Part shown: positions 11,558 through 22,758 of the stretch, one piece after another
How positions within the stretch are numbered: position 1 is the stretch's first letter
Layout: the number at the start of each line of letters is the position of its first letter
Source of the DNA: Oasisia sp. SBJ-2009
Taxonomy: Eukaryota > Annelida > Polychaeta > Sabellida > Siboglinidae
Length of the DNA stretch: 64,000 nucleotides
Direction of reading: 5' to 3'
Assembly: GCA_964017155.1 (NCBI GenBank)
Contig: OZ024854.1
Location: 47,133,923 to 47,197,922, forward strand
Program-made: the position numbers and the translations under genes
Notes under the pieces: generated by a model
The model's database searches: none
Seen by the model: only the letters and a program-made list of their open reading frames with translations
What the model was told of the DNA's origin: nothing

Positions 11558-12075
11558 AGTTTTTTTTACTGTTGATTTTGGTAGCCAAGGGTCTCTATGT
11601 TCAAAAACTGCTTGATGACATGTTGTCACCCTTGAGCAATTTGAGGAATTCAAGATGGCGTCCAAGATGGCCGCCATTACATATAAATGACCATAACTCC
11701 CTACCTGTTCATCATAGGAAGGTGATTTTTGTCTGTATACCTAGGTTTTAGGGGGTTAAGCTATCCATTAGAACTAAGTATTATGTTAATATCGTATTAC
11801 ATAATGGTAATTTCCAAGATGGCTGCCAAGATGGCTGCCGTAACACAAAAACTGGCATATCTCCTTAAATATTTACTCCAAATTAGTCGTGAAGGTGTTT
11901 ATCACTGGCTATTTTGGAGACACATCTATCTGTATCAGATCAAAGTTCATATACTGATGATGTCATCTAGAAATTCAAGATGACTGCCAGTTTACTAGCA
12001 CTGGTATATATTCTATTATATTCAATCTTGGGGAAAATATGAAAAGGTAAATGACCACAAGTGTTATATTATAAC
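11558..12075. repeat. Left terminal inverted repeat of the transposon
   Basis: Matches the right end in order: GATTTTGGTAGCCAAGGGTC, GCTTGATGACATGTTGTCA, AAGATGGCGTCCAAGATGG, GGAAGGTGATTTTTGTCT, TTAATATCGTATTA, AAGATGGCTGCCAAGATGG, CGTGAAGGTGTTTATCACTG, CATATACTGATGATGTCATC and GTGTTATATTATAAC. Identity is roughly 85-90 percent by eye. Confidence 0.9.
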
Positions 12076-12234
12076 AGATGTTCTTTAATTTTAAATCTGA
12101 ATTCTCACACAGACTACCAAAAGCATATTATACAATTCATATTTAAGGATGGCTACCACTTCACCAAGTAATTTACGCTGTTGTACATTGCGTTGCCCAT
12201 GTGCATCGCAAAGACATGCAATCAACTATGATGT

Positions 12235-14560
12235 CGGGTTACAGCAACCCTGATTATAGCAGGCGCAAAATATTGTGCATTTTCATGTTTGCTTAGTTGC
12301 AACTACAAGCACTTGAACTGCATGGAGTAGTACTGTGGCATCCACATTTTATTAGACGTAGTACCATCTCTGGGACTAGTTCGACTTCATCAGGGAGGGT
12401 GACTGGTTGAAGGGACTTGTTTTGGTCATCATTTACCCAACCATATTCCGTTGAGTCCAACTCGGGTGGATTCTGCGCTTCCAGTGACTGCCATACCAAA
12501 ACCTGATGGTGAGCTCTTTTAACATTTCCTTTGAATGTTTCAGTTGTTGGTGGCAAGGTACACAACTTCGGTGTTGATGACCCTTTGCCTGTTTTTGACA
12601 GCCATACCTTTAACCTTGTCTCTGATATTGTACTACAGTTTGTTTGTCCATAGCACGCGGACATGAAGGAGGTAGCCTGTTGAATAACATATTCCATAGA
12701 ATGCCCTGGTGCACCCAACAAGTTAAATGAGTGTCCCGATCGAAGTGTTTTGAGTACAGTGGCCTTTCCAATTCCAAAATAGGAGGCAACGGTGTCACAG
12801 CCAGAAAGTGCATGTACTGGGAGTATTCCTTCGACTATCTCAGAATGCTTCTGCACAGTTTTGCCTATATCAACCACCGTCCTTCCTTTGATGGGGGACT
12901 CCATCAATACAACATTCTTGAGATTTGCCATGTGATGATAATGCAGCAACAGTACAAAGACGTCAGTGTCATCGGCAACAACAATGATTTTGCTTTCTTC
13001 ATTTTCCGCGGCACAACTCAAGACCTGTTGGACAATGATGTTATCTGCTTCTTCATGTGAAGTTGCCAGATCTGCCCGTGAGATGACAATTCCACCTTCA
13101 CTGATTTCGATTGGCACCGGATCTGCTCCTGTTACCACTAATTGTGATGTCGTGTGTTGTCCTCATGAAACTTCTTATCCTGGACTAGATCATCAACTAC
13201 CAGTTGCATCAGTTACTTCTTTTTTTGGAAGAGGCTAGTAGAATCTTCTGCGCTGGAAGTTTACTGTTGACTTGCAAATGACGAACCCTACTGACACCAG
13301 TTGCCCTAGATCCTCTGGTAACACGCTTTGTGCGGTAATCATAGTATCTGTCAAATATCAGATATACGTCCTCGACCCGTAACCTTTTTTCTATGGCATA
13401 TTTGAAGTTCGCTATATAGTCGTTGACAGACCCATCAGCAGGCCAAGGAACTACCCAGAGTATTGCTGAGCCACCGAGCACACTAACATTTGCACCACCA
13501 GCAACTCTACCAGACACCTCAACTTGGAGAATTTTCTTCAAGGTAGATTTGGATTTCGCAATCCTCATATATACGGTATCATCAAACATGGACGTTGGAA
13601 CTGGCGCAAGTACATGACCAAGCACATCCTTAATGTCAATGTCCCACTCTCGAACCTGTAGGCCAATAACCCTTGAGTAAATCAAATTGGTATCAAATAC
13701 TGTCACAGCTCCGACCTTCACATGCTTCCTTGCATGATCCATAAGTAACAACCCTCTTGGTGATGGTTTCATAAAGTCCCTGCGGTAACCGACTTTCGAA
13801 AACTTTCATTTGTTCAGTCCCGATTGTGACAGCATTGTGGACATTGACTTCAGTTGAACCAATCTGGCTGCTAACTACATTGACTATACAACTGGGGTGT
13901 GCCGCAGAATCTAAAGGATTAATGCAAGTGTCGCTTTTTTGTCTGATTCCATCTCGGTCTCTCTTGTCTTCAGCGATCCTGGCTTTTGCCTCTACTTTGT
14001 GTGTTGTCACCACCTTGCTTTCAGTGTCCTCATCCATCATGTCTTCCAGATCAGATTCCAACCAACAGCATGCATGCAGACTAAGGGCCCATACCTTCAG
14101 CGTTTCTGGCTTAAGCGTGATGCCAACTATCCCCCCAGGAGCATGCCCATACCGCATGTAGGTCGTCTCACTCATCATGTCGCTCCAGATGCCATTCCAT
14201 AAGCCAGCAGAATGGTGAATGACATGACAACACCTCTTGTGGTAGCCGTTCCATCTCACGAAGGTAGCACAACACATATCTCGCATAGGTCACATGCCCC
14301 GCAGCAAAGAAGTATGGTAGCATTTGCTTGTAGGATGCCAGATGAAGTGGCCAGTCACCTTCGCGCTCAGCTCGTACGAACATCATGATGAGCAGGACAG
14401 GTTTTATTAAGACATCGACCCAAAGTTTGGTAGTTTGACTCTTGCTGGCTTCGGTTTCGAGAATTTGCATGAGGTCACCACTGCAATGTAGTGGTTTATC
14501 CAGAATGATTCCGCGAAATGCCTCTTCAGCTACCATTCGTAATTCTCTGACGTTCTGGGG
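12235..14560 (-). pseudogene. Broken transposon gene: conserved N-terminal region plus FEN/XPG-like nuclease and Cys-rich tail
   Basis: Four minus-strand reading frames join in order: 14560-14205, 14215-13745, 13750-13210 and 13138-12293. Frame changes fall near 14210, 13745 and 13150-13165. The first part holds a conserved WPLHLASYKQMLPYFFAAGH region, and the second begins GLWNGIWSDMMSETTYMRYG. In the last frame, SHEEADNII (residues 27-35) and VVADDTDVFVLL (53-64) supply the acidic residues of a FEN/PIN-type nuclease. LSGCDTVASYFGIGKATVLK (111-130) resembles the helix-hairpin-helix of FEN1. A cysteine-rich tail (CGCHSTTPC) runs into a stop at 12293, and further Cys codons (CTIFCAC) continue in another frame to about 12240. 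The family is widespread in aquatic animal genomes; the nuclease role is inferred from motifs. With several frameshifts this copy cannot make the protein, unless some shifts are sequencing errors. Confidence 0.83.
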
Positions 14561-14569
14561 AAACCTTTT

Positions 14570-15409
14570 TGTTATAATATAACACCTGTGGTCGTTTACC
14601 TTTTCATATTTTTCCCAAGATTGAATAGTATAGAAGATATACCAGTGCTTGTAAACTGGCAGCCATCTTGGATTTCTAGATGACATCATCAGTATATGAA
14701 CTTTGATCTGATACAAATAGATGTGTCTCCAAAATAGCAAGTGATAGACACCTTCACGACTAATTTGGAGTAAACCATTAAGGAGATATGCCAGTTTTTT
14801 GTGTTACGGCGGCCATCTTGGCAGCCATCTTGGAAATTACCATTATGTAATACGATATTAACATAATACTCAGTTCTAATGAATAGCTTGACCCCTAAAA
14901 CGTAGATATAGAGACAAAAATCACCTTCCTAGGGTGAATACGTAGCTAGGGAGCTATGGTCATTTATAGGTAATGGCGGCCATATTGGACGCCATCTTGG
15001 ATTTCTAGATGACATCATCAGTATATGAACTTTGATCTGATACAGATAGATGTATCTCCAAAATACCCAGTGATAAACACCTTCACGACTAATTTGGAGT
15101 AAATAGTTAAGGAGATTTTAGAGTTACGGCGGCCATCTTGGCAGCCATCTTGGAAATTACCATTATATAATACGATATTAACATAATACTCAGTTCTAAT
15201 GAATAGCTTGACCCCTAAAACCTAGATATAGAGACAAAAATCACCTTCCTAGGGTGAATAGGTAGGGAGTTATGGTCATTTATAGTTAATGGTGGCCATC
15301 TTGGACGCCATCTTGAATTTCTCAAATTGCTCAAGGATGACAACATGTCATCAAGCAGTTTCTGAAACTAGAGACCCTTGGCTACCAAAATCAACAGTAA
15401 AAAAAACTT
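14570..15409. repeat. Right terminal inverted repeat with internal duplication
   Basis: Reverse complement of the left repeat, but with a module of about 320-330 bp present twice (about 14668-14999 and 15000-15316). Both copies start at TTTCTAGATGACATCATCAG and end at GGACGCCATCTTG. Confidence 0.88.
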
Positions 15410-15577
15410 TACATTAAAAAAACATTACTTTCACATTGGCTAGATGAAAACATCAGAGAGTAACTGAGCCGCAGCTTCAGCATCACCCCGCCGTGGCGCT
15501 GTCTCGGTGCCTCACACCGGAAGGGGGATGGGTGGCGGTGTTGAAGATTTATTGGCGACGCCATTTGACTTATTCAG
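15410..15577. other. Short unassigned spacer
   Basis: Right flank of the transposon. No feature was recognised; it leads into copy 2 of the microsatellite-bearing repeat. Confidence 0.4.
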
Positions 15578-15767
15578 CTTTTCAGGCTCTCAGAAACCTT
15601 GTTCTGCACGACCCTGAAGCTCGCCAAAAATCAGCATTCACGCTACTAAAACCAAGAAAAATCGTACCGACCGTATCAAAAAATGCATCAATTAAAATAT
15701 AAAGTAGGGCTAATCATATTTCAAACCCACCAACAACAATTACATCACAAAATTGACACACTTTCCC
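15578..15767 (+). repeat. Microsatellite-bearing dispersed repeat, copy 2
   Basis: Similar to 10297-10505 and likewise ends in CACAAAATTGACAC before a microsatellite. Its counterpart right arm (TTAATCCTATCTTCAATCTTC and what follows) appears only after the second microsatellite, at about 16163-16195, so about 160 bp of other sequence plus an (AT)n run intervene. Confidence 0.7.
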
Positions 15768-15837
15768 AACACACGCACACGCACGCACGCACGCACGCAC
15801 GCACCCACGCACGCACGCACGCACACACGCACACTCA

Positions 15838-15901
<64 letters not shown>
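15768..15901. repeat. (CA)n/(CACG)n microsatellite
   Basis: Starts with CACG-type units and ends in about 60 bp of pure CA. Confidence 0.97.
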
Positions 15902-15903
<2 letters not shown>

Positions 15904-16059
15904 GGGTGCGAAATAAGGCCGGGCCGATCGTCCGGGACGAGTAGTTTTAGAGCTCGGACTAGTAAGAGCAGTCCTTTTAAATAGTAAAAACGTATGCAGG
16001 ACTAGTTGTCTATAATGACGGACTACCAGCTAGTTAGAAGTATCGTGCACCCTGTTAAC

Positions 16060-16061
<2 letters not shown>

Positions 16062-16156
<95 letters not shown>

Positions 16157-16157
16157 T
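16062..16157. repeat. (AT)n microsatellite
   Basis: About 95 bp of AT with a single interruption near 16140. Confidence 0.97.
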
Positions 16158-16195
16158 GGGGTTAATCCTATCTTCAATCTTCTCCGAAACATTCA

Positions 16196-16985
16196 ACCCC
16201 CACCCTTCCCCTCCCCCACCCCGATTCGGCGCATAGCGTATGCTTTGCGCGTTCTGCACATTTTATTGGCAGTTTGCAAACGTTATCTCTTCAACATTAA
16301 GCCCTACACTGAACAACAGTTCCTGCAAAACATATATTTACACGCGGGCATTCACCCACAGAAAGAAGTCACGAGTTATGCTTCTAATGCACGGTAGCTA
16401 TTTGATTAGAGACGAACACGTGACAACCACTCACAAATAAAGAATTGGTCTGGCATATGTTGTGATCGTTGTTAGTATTCGTGTTTGTATATATCTTTCT
16501 AACCAGTTTACGTCATACGATTAGCTTTCAATCACGCCAGCTCGTGCCAATTTTTCATCACGTCAACTCAATGATATCATTAGCGGTACCGGCTCAAGCG
16601 ATATGATTATTATGTACTATATGTAAGTATGTGATACGTAAGTAATAGCAACACACCTACAGCTAATATCTCCTTGGAAATTCAAACTCAGAGACGAAAC
16701 GAACAGAATCATTTGGCGAATTAATCATAAACGGAGAGAGGCAACTGTTGCCATTGGAACATGGAACCACCACAATTTTATTGCAGAAAAGCAATTTCAA
16801 ACAACTATGTTTCGAGTTTATTATTACGAAAGATAGCTATAGTTTCAGAAGTTTGTAACAGGGAGTTGATTCCAGATTGTTGACGTAGCTACAGCGAAAG
16901 CACGTTTGCAAATTTAAAGTTTAGTTTTAGGAACAAAAAGTTGTTTTGAAACGGTTGATCTAATGTTCCTAGGGATATAAGAGAA
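16196..16985. other. Unassigned AT-rich DNA
   Basis: No feature recognised on either strand. Confidence 0.4.
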
Positions 16986-17083
16986 AAGTAGCTTATTAAC
17001 TGCGAGCGCGCGTGAGTGTGTGCGCGTGCGTGCGTGCGTGTGTGTATGTGTTTATATAAGAGTGTGTGTGAGTGAGTGAGTGA

Positions 17084-17150
<67 letters not shown>

Positions 17151-17152
17151 CA
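16986..17152. repeat. TG-rich compound microsatellite
   Basis: CG/TG units, then TGAG units, then about 60 bp of pure TG. Confidence 0.96.
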
Positions 17153-17925
17153 CACACAAATACTTCTTTACCATGTTTGTTACATTATCTTTCTCTTAAG
17201 ATGTTTCATGTCAAGAATATGCATCTTTGCACCTAATGTTTACCAAACGCTCACAGAAGAATCAAATGATGCACATTCGTAAAATAAAACTGAGCGAACA
17301 TGGCCACGCAAAATAAGACTTAGCCCTATTGAATCCGAAAGTACACAAGACATATATATTTCTCTTTTGAAAATGGCAATTTATTAATAACTTAGCAGGA
17401 AAGAGAGCAAAAGAAATGGAGGCATAGGTCCCACGAAGGCGCATTGTATGTATATCTTACATTGACTCAGTGATCGACTGAATGGATATCAACGCGTACA
17501 TGACCATTGCAAATCGATTGACCATCCTGAATGAGAGATGATATTGTTACCACCTTGGTGGACCAAACAACGCAAGGGTGAAAATTGAATTCTGACTCAG
17601 TCGTCGCGTCAACGAGTGGACGTATTTCCTGCAATCTTCGTGACATCCGAGCGAGTAGGTTGTCTATATAAGGTATAGTAGGTTTTATAGGGTTCAATCA
17701 ACTTAGTTCGCGTTGTGACAATAATAAGTGTCACAATTGTCAAGGGGTATGGGTGTATTAAGCTACACTCGTACGATGTCTTCTACGCCATTAAGCAAAG
17801 TGGCGCAGCTATGCCCACTCACGACGCAGCTGGTTGAGTGGAGCGCAGGACACAGAGGTCGGTATATCGGCCAGCCACGCTCTGCCAATGTTTCAGTACA
17901 GCGGTGTAATACCCTTAGCAATATA
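17153..17925. other. Unassigned DNA
   Basis: No gene supported. An A-box-like TGGTTGAGTGG lies near 17831-17841 without a matching B box. Confidence 0.4.
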
Positions 17926-17995
17926 CACGCACAAGCACATGCGTGCGCATATTCGCACACACGCACAAGCGCGCGCATATTCGCACGCACATACG

Positions 17996-19090
17996 CGTAG
18001 GCGTAGGCGTAGGCGTACGCGCACGCGCACGCGCACGCGCACGCGCACGCGCACGCGCACGCGCACGCGCACGCGCACGCGCACACGCACACGCACACGC
18101 ACACGCACACGCACACGCACACGCACACGCACACGCACACGCACACGCACACGCACACGCACACGCACACGCACACGCACACGCACACGCACACGCACAC
18201 GCACACGCACACGCACACGCACACGCACACGCACACGCACACGCACACGCACACGCACACGCACACGCACACGCACACGCACACGCACACGCACACGCAC
18301 ACGCACACGCACACGCACACGCACACGCACACGCACACGCACACGCACACGCACACGCACACGCACACGCACACGCACACGCACACGCACACGCACACGC
18401 ACACGCACACGCACACGCACACGCACACGCACACGCACACGCACACGCACACGCACACGCACACGCACACGCACACGCACACGCACACGCACACGCACAC
18501 GCACACGCACACGCACACGCACACGCACACGCACACGCACACGCACACGCACACGCACACGCACACGCACACGCACACGCACACGCACACGCACACGCAC
18601 ACGCACACGCACACGCACACGCACACGCACACGCACACGCACACGCACACGCACACGCACACGCACACGCACACGCACACGCACACGCACACGCACACGC
18701 ACACGCACACGCACACGCACACGCACACGCACACGCACACGCACACGCACACGCACACGCACACGCACACGCACACGCACACGCACACGCACACGCACAC
18801 GCACACGCACACGCACACGCACACGCACACGCACACGCACACGCACACGCACACGCACACGCACACGCACACGCACACGCACACGCACACGCACACGCAC
18901 ACGCACACGCACACGCACACGCACACGCACACGCACACGCACACGCACACGCACACGCACACGCACACGCACACGCACACGCACACGCACACGCACACGC
19001 ACACGCACACGCACACGCACACGCACACGCACACGCACACGCACACGCACACGCACACGCACACGCACACGCACACGCACACGCACACAC
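17996..19090. repeat. Hexanucleotide array ending in about 1 kb of pure (CACACG)n
   Basis: The unit changes in steps: GCGTAG (about four copies), GCGCAC (about ten copies, to about 18078), then CACACG for about 1,010 bp (roughly 168 copies) with no interruption that I could see. Because the period is a multiple of three, each frame gives a perfect dipeptide ORF (Thr-Arg, His-Ala, Val-Cys and so on); none is a gene. Confidence 0.98.
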
Positions 19091-20566
19091 ATTTTATTAG
19101 GATTTACATAATTCCACAGCAGTCTGCAGGAGAGAGTGACACATGTAAGGTGTATGTAGGATAACACTCATTGCGTAGACTGAGAGTTTACCACGGAATG
19201 ACGAATGATCGATTAAGTTAGTTTACATTTGGGGGCGGGTGGTTGTTCAGTTTTGCCAAAAACCAGCCGATCGAAACACTGTCTGCCTTCAATCGATACT
19301 TTTTTCTCTCGAGCACCCGTCGCATCTGCCATCATACGGGCCAGAATTGGGCCCATCGAATCAGTCTGTAGCCCAACATTTTGTGCAATGGAGGTCCGTT
19401 TCCAATAGGGAGCTCACAACATAAACGACCCTGGTGTGGGATAAAAACCAGTGGTACAATAATTAAACTGGTTTTCGCCAAACGACGCTTTTGTTCATAC
19501 GTAACACCACGCTAACTGGGATATTATTTGCAAAGTTGCGATGCGCCAGACCAAGCCCAGCTGTGATACTTGCCGACAGCAACCCTGGCAGGCATACATC
19601 GTGTGCGATGCACGGAAACTCGAGTCAGTTGTCGGCGTACTCTTGCCTTCCTCCCAAGCCAAGGCTGTTTGCCATGCAACATTAGCGCGGGCGGATCTCC
19701 TACGCGAACTGCAGAAGTTAGCCGAGTCAAACTTATAATTGACTTCGCCAGTCGCGACTGTGTCAGCCGTGAGAACAACGCAAACACCCGCCCCACTTTG
19801 AAGACGGGTGACACATTTCTGTGAATCACAGTATAACGACCCATTCGCCCAATCGTAAGAGCAGCTGAACGGTTTAACGTATTTTAATATTTGCTTCTTC
19901 ATCCGAAACATTGCATGCATCACGAGAAGCGTATGGTTGAAATCATCCAAAATTATCACATGATCGGAGGCCAACCACACTCCTTGCTGGCGATTTCATT
20001 CGCTGAGCTTAATCTCCAGAGTTTTGCAAAGGGATCAGTCAGGAGTACTGCTGCCTGGTATGACGTAATCAGCAGAAGCGCCCCCTGGCGCAGGAGGTTG
20101 TTTCCCACCACCAGTCGTGGGTATCACCAGACACCCGTGCCTAACAGCGATTCCGAGAAATACCTGTAATTACCAGTGTGGCCGTCCTTGTAGTTACACT
20201 AATTATTTTGATGAGTATAATAAATGTTATGATTACGGACTCAGACATTTCTACCTCTGACAAAGCCATATATAAACTAGGATATTTTTCTGATACTCAA
20301 AGGTAAGTTCTTAAAATTGTAGTACAATAGCCAGTCCTTACAACTGCTCATAGAGGTCTATTTTGCTTTTATACAAATGGCTCGTGTGTAGTTGGGGTAA
20401 GGAAATATGTATCATGGAATTGATGGGGATCTTTGTCAGATCACTGTAATAATATTGTGTTTTACTGTTACAGTAATATATAAATATGTAATATGTCATT
20501 TGTTTGTTGTACCTTTGGGGTTATGTGGTACAGTATTGCTATTAGTGTTATTCAAGTACTGCCTCC

Positions 20567-20568
<2 letters not shown>
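19091..20568. other. Unassigned DNA
   Basis: Contains the longest open frame outside repeats and the transposon (161 codons, minus strand, 19495-19980). I recognise no domain in it. Overlapping ORFs on both strands suggest composition rather than coding, although an exon cannot be excluded. Confidence 0.4.
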
Positions 20569-20611
<43 letters not shown>

Positions 20612-20640
20612 CGTGGCGTGGCGTGGCGTGGCGTGGCGTG

Positions 20641-20714
<74 letters not shown>

Positions 20715-20717
20715 TGT

Positions 20718-20772
<55 letters not shown>

Positions 20773-20856
20773 TGTGGTGTGGGTGTGTGTGTGGGTGTGT
20801 GTGTGTGTGGTGGTGGTGGTGGTGGTGGTGGTGGTGGTGGTGGTGGTGGTGGTGGT

Positions 20857-20929
<73 letters not shown>
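20569..20929. repeat. TG compound microsatellite with GCGTG and TGG blocks
   Basis: A TG run, seven GCGTG pentamers (20611-20645), TG again with isolated GG interruptions, a pure TGG trinucleotide block (about 20808-20860), then TG to the end. Confidence 0.97.
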
Positions 20930-20931
<2 letters not shown>

Positions 20932-21550
20932 GTGTGTGTATTTATTTTTGTTTTGGTCTGTGCCTGCACGTGTATGTGTATTCAATTTGTAAAAATGAAA
21001 CATTCATTTAAGACAGTGCATGACCACTTGAAGCTTTGATATTGTTGTACCCCTTGGCAAAGAAAATGTGGTCATTAATATGCAACAATTTATCAATAAT
21101 TTTGACACAGGATGACGTTACCAGAAGCAGGCAGTGGTGTGAAGCTACTGACAACCTCAGTCCCTCCTGGTTGATCGCCTGCAAAACTGTGATACTAATT
21201 AGGAAGTCTGGGAAGTGGACATAGTTGTACAAACTACACAACACCACTCGGTGGCTCGTGCGGCTGGTCAAATGGACAGTCTTTTCGGGAATCTTAGAAC
21301 TTAAGGGTTTTGTCTTAGACATCTCAGTACAAGAGCGTAGACTGTGAGGGTGGTTGCGCTGTTCTCGTGGGTGGCATGACAAGTCAAAGTCAATGAAGGG
21401 ATTGACTCGGTTAACTTCCACACAAAGCAGAGGAGATTTGGCAGGGATAGTGGACATACAGTCACCATGCCTGGCTTGCGAGTATAGCTTAAGATATCAA
21501 CTGTTGAAAGGCTACTTAGATTAGCAAATCGTCTACAAGTTTGCATAAAA
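20930..21550. other. Unassigned DNA
   Basis: No gene recognised. A short CTTGGCAAAGAAAATGTGGTCA near 21052-21074 resembles parts of the repeats at 22046 and 22551. Confidence 0.35.
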
Positions 21551-21658
21551 TTACCTCATTGTCTTGCGGGGCCACGAGGTGATTTGCCCACTTTTCACCG
21601 GAGATTGTACGGTTGACCTCGGGAGGGAGTCGAACTCTCGTACAAGACAATGGGGTAA
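21551..21658. mobile_element. Small inverted-repeat (MITE-like) element
   Basis: 108 bp with 16-nt ends (TTACCTCATTGTCTTG and its complement, one mismatch) and a nested shorter inverted pair inside (CGAGGT and ACCTCG). On the minus strand it includes a B-box-like AGTTCGACTCCC but lacks a 5' tRNA half. It could be a folded-back fragment of a tRNA-derived sequence. Confidence 0.4.
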
Positions 21659-21848
21659 CTTTTTAATTTTTCTTTCTATCACAACTGGTATATTTTCTTT
21701 TTCCCACCATCATACAAGAATACAACAATTTGAAAACATGCATGCCAACGCACTCCTCTTGCAGGGGCGTCGATCCGGTTTTAAAAGTGGGGGGGGGGAC
21801 GGGGGACAAATTTATATACACATATATCATATCATATATTATAATATG

Positions 21849-21892
<44 letters not shown>
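21849..21892. repeat. (AT)n microsatellite
   Basis: About 22 AT copies. Confidence 0.95.
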
Positions 21893-21894
<2 letters not shown>

Positions 21895-22045
21895 TATTTA
21901 TAATAGTTATGTTGGCAACATATATTTGAAGAGGGGCCATGGTCTACCCCAATCACTGAACATTTGGGGGTAAACTTTGGACCCAACACTGCTTGCCTGA
22001 TTCATAGAATGACAAGATGCAAAGCTTAGAGGGGTACCTGTGTTT

Positions 22046-22178
22046 GACTTCCCAATCACACCTTTTGGCAAAGAAATTTGTCATCACTAAAATGAGATCA
22101 CATTACACAAAGTGCAGAAATCCTCTGGTTCCGCCGTAGGCGATATAAATATCCACCAGGACGACCAGGCTGCAATCC
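22046..22178 (+). repeat. Dispersed repeat, copy 1 of a local pair
   Basis: Matches 22551-22690. Shared blocks are ACTTCCCAATC, TTTTGGCAAAGAAATTTGTC, ATCACT, ACAAAGTGCA, AATCC and CCGTAGGCGAT or CCATAGGCGAT. Confidence 0.7.
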
Positions 22179-22379
22179 AAGGGATGACAGGGCAAACAAA
22201 AATTAATAATATATTATGTGCTTGATTATTATGTGCAAAATGACACAGCCCGGCATGAGGAATATTCACTGGACTTAGATCAAGTTGCGGGCTGCTGCCA
22301 ACCACGCAATTTATCTAGTGATTTTCCACTAGGTAGTCGGAAGTTTAGTTCTTATTATTAATTTTACTACTAGACCGGT

Positions 22380-22545
22380 GTTGGGTTGTTAAGAGAGGGG
22401 AGTGATCAGTCTCGCTATATATGCGTATAAATTTGTTTTATGAACTGAAAAAAGTACGAGGACATTTCCTATTCTGACCTCCTCAGGCCGAAAAGTGGGG
22501 TACGCGTCCCCCTCATCCCCTACTGATCGACGCCCATGCTGTGCC
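22380..22545 (+). repeat. G/C-rich dispersed repeat, copy 1
   Basis: Aligns with 23112-23275. Both contain AAGAGAG, a GCTATATATGC or GCTATATGCC segment, GAACTGAAAA, ACGCGTCCCCC and a GATCGACGCCC or GATCGATGCCC end. A third, inverted partial copy lies at about 21765-21812. Confidence 0.65.
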
Positions 22546-22550
22546 TGTGT

Positions 22551-22690
22551 AGAACTTCCCAATCCAACATTTTGGCAAAGAAATTTGTCATCACTCAACT
22601 GGGAATATGTTATACAAAGTGCATGAATCCGCCGTTTCTGCCATAGGCGATAAGCATCAAGCAGGCGGGGGGTGAGAAGTGCAACACAAA
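22551..22690 (+). repeat. Dispersed repeat, copy 2 of a local pair
   Basis: See 22046-22178. The two copies are offset by about 505 bp in the same orientation. Confidence 0.7.
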
Positions 22691-22758
22691 TATCATCATT
22701 TAAAATGTGCTTGATGGCTAGAGCCTATTAATAATATCAACATAAGGTTGATAGAGCC

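Larger units (their letters stand above)
11558..15409 (-). mobile_element. TIR DNA transposon remnant, Academ-like, FEN/XPG-like nuclease gene
   Basis: A 3.85-kb element bounded by long inverted repeats: about 518 bp on the left (11558-12075) and about 840 bp on the right (14570-15409), the right one lengthened by an internal duplication. The outermost bases read AGTTTTTTTTACTG inward on the left and its complement on the right. Each end is flanked by TTA, a possible 3-bp target duplication. Inside is one minus-strand gene broken by several frameshifts. As I recall, Academ elements carry an XPG-like nuclease and make 3-4-bp target duplications, so Academ is the best guess. No complete transposase can be confirmed. 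It is inserted beside the tRNA segment. Confidence 0.72.

Noticed and set aside
11729..11983. 84-codon ORF in the left TIR, also mirrored in the first codons of the 14168-14740 frame
   Set aside because: The shared peptide (FWRHIYLYQIKVHILMMSS) is simply the TIR translated; it is not part of the conserved protein.
17820..17900. A-box-like TGGTTGAGTGG
   Set aside because: No B box at a suitable distance and no acceptor stem.
17763..19167. ORFs of 385-441 codons (Thr-Arg, His-Ala, Val-Cys, Cys-Ala repeats)
   Set aside because: All are translations of the CACACG hexamer array and its edges.
19495..19980. 161-codon minus-strand ORF
   Set aside because: No recognised domain, overlapping ORFs on the other strand and no conserved start context; could be an exon but not supportable.
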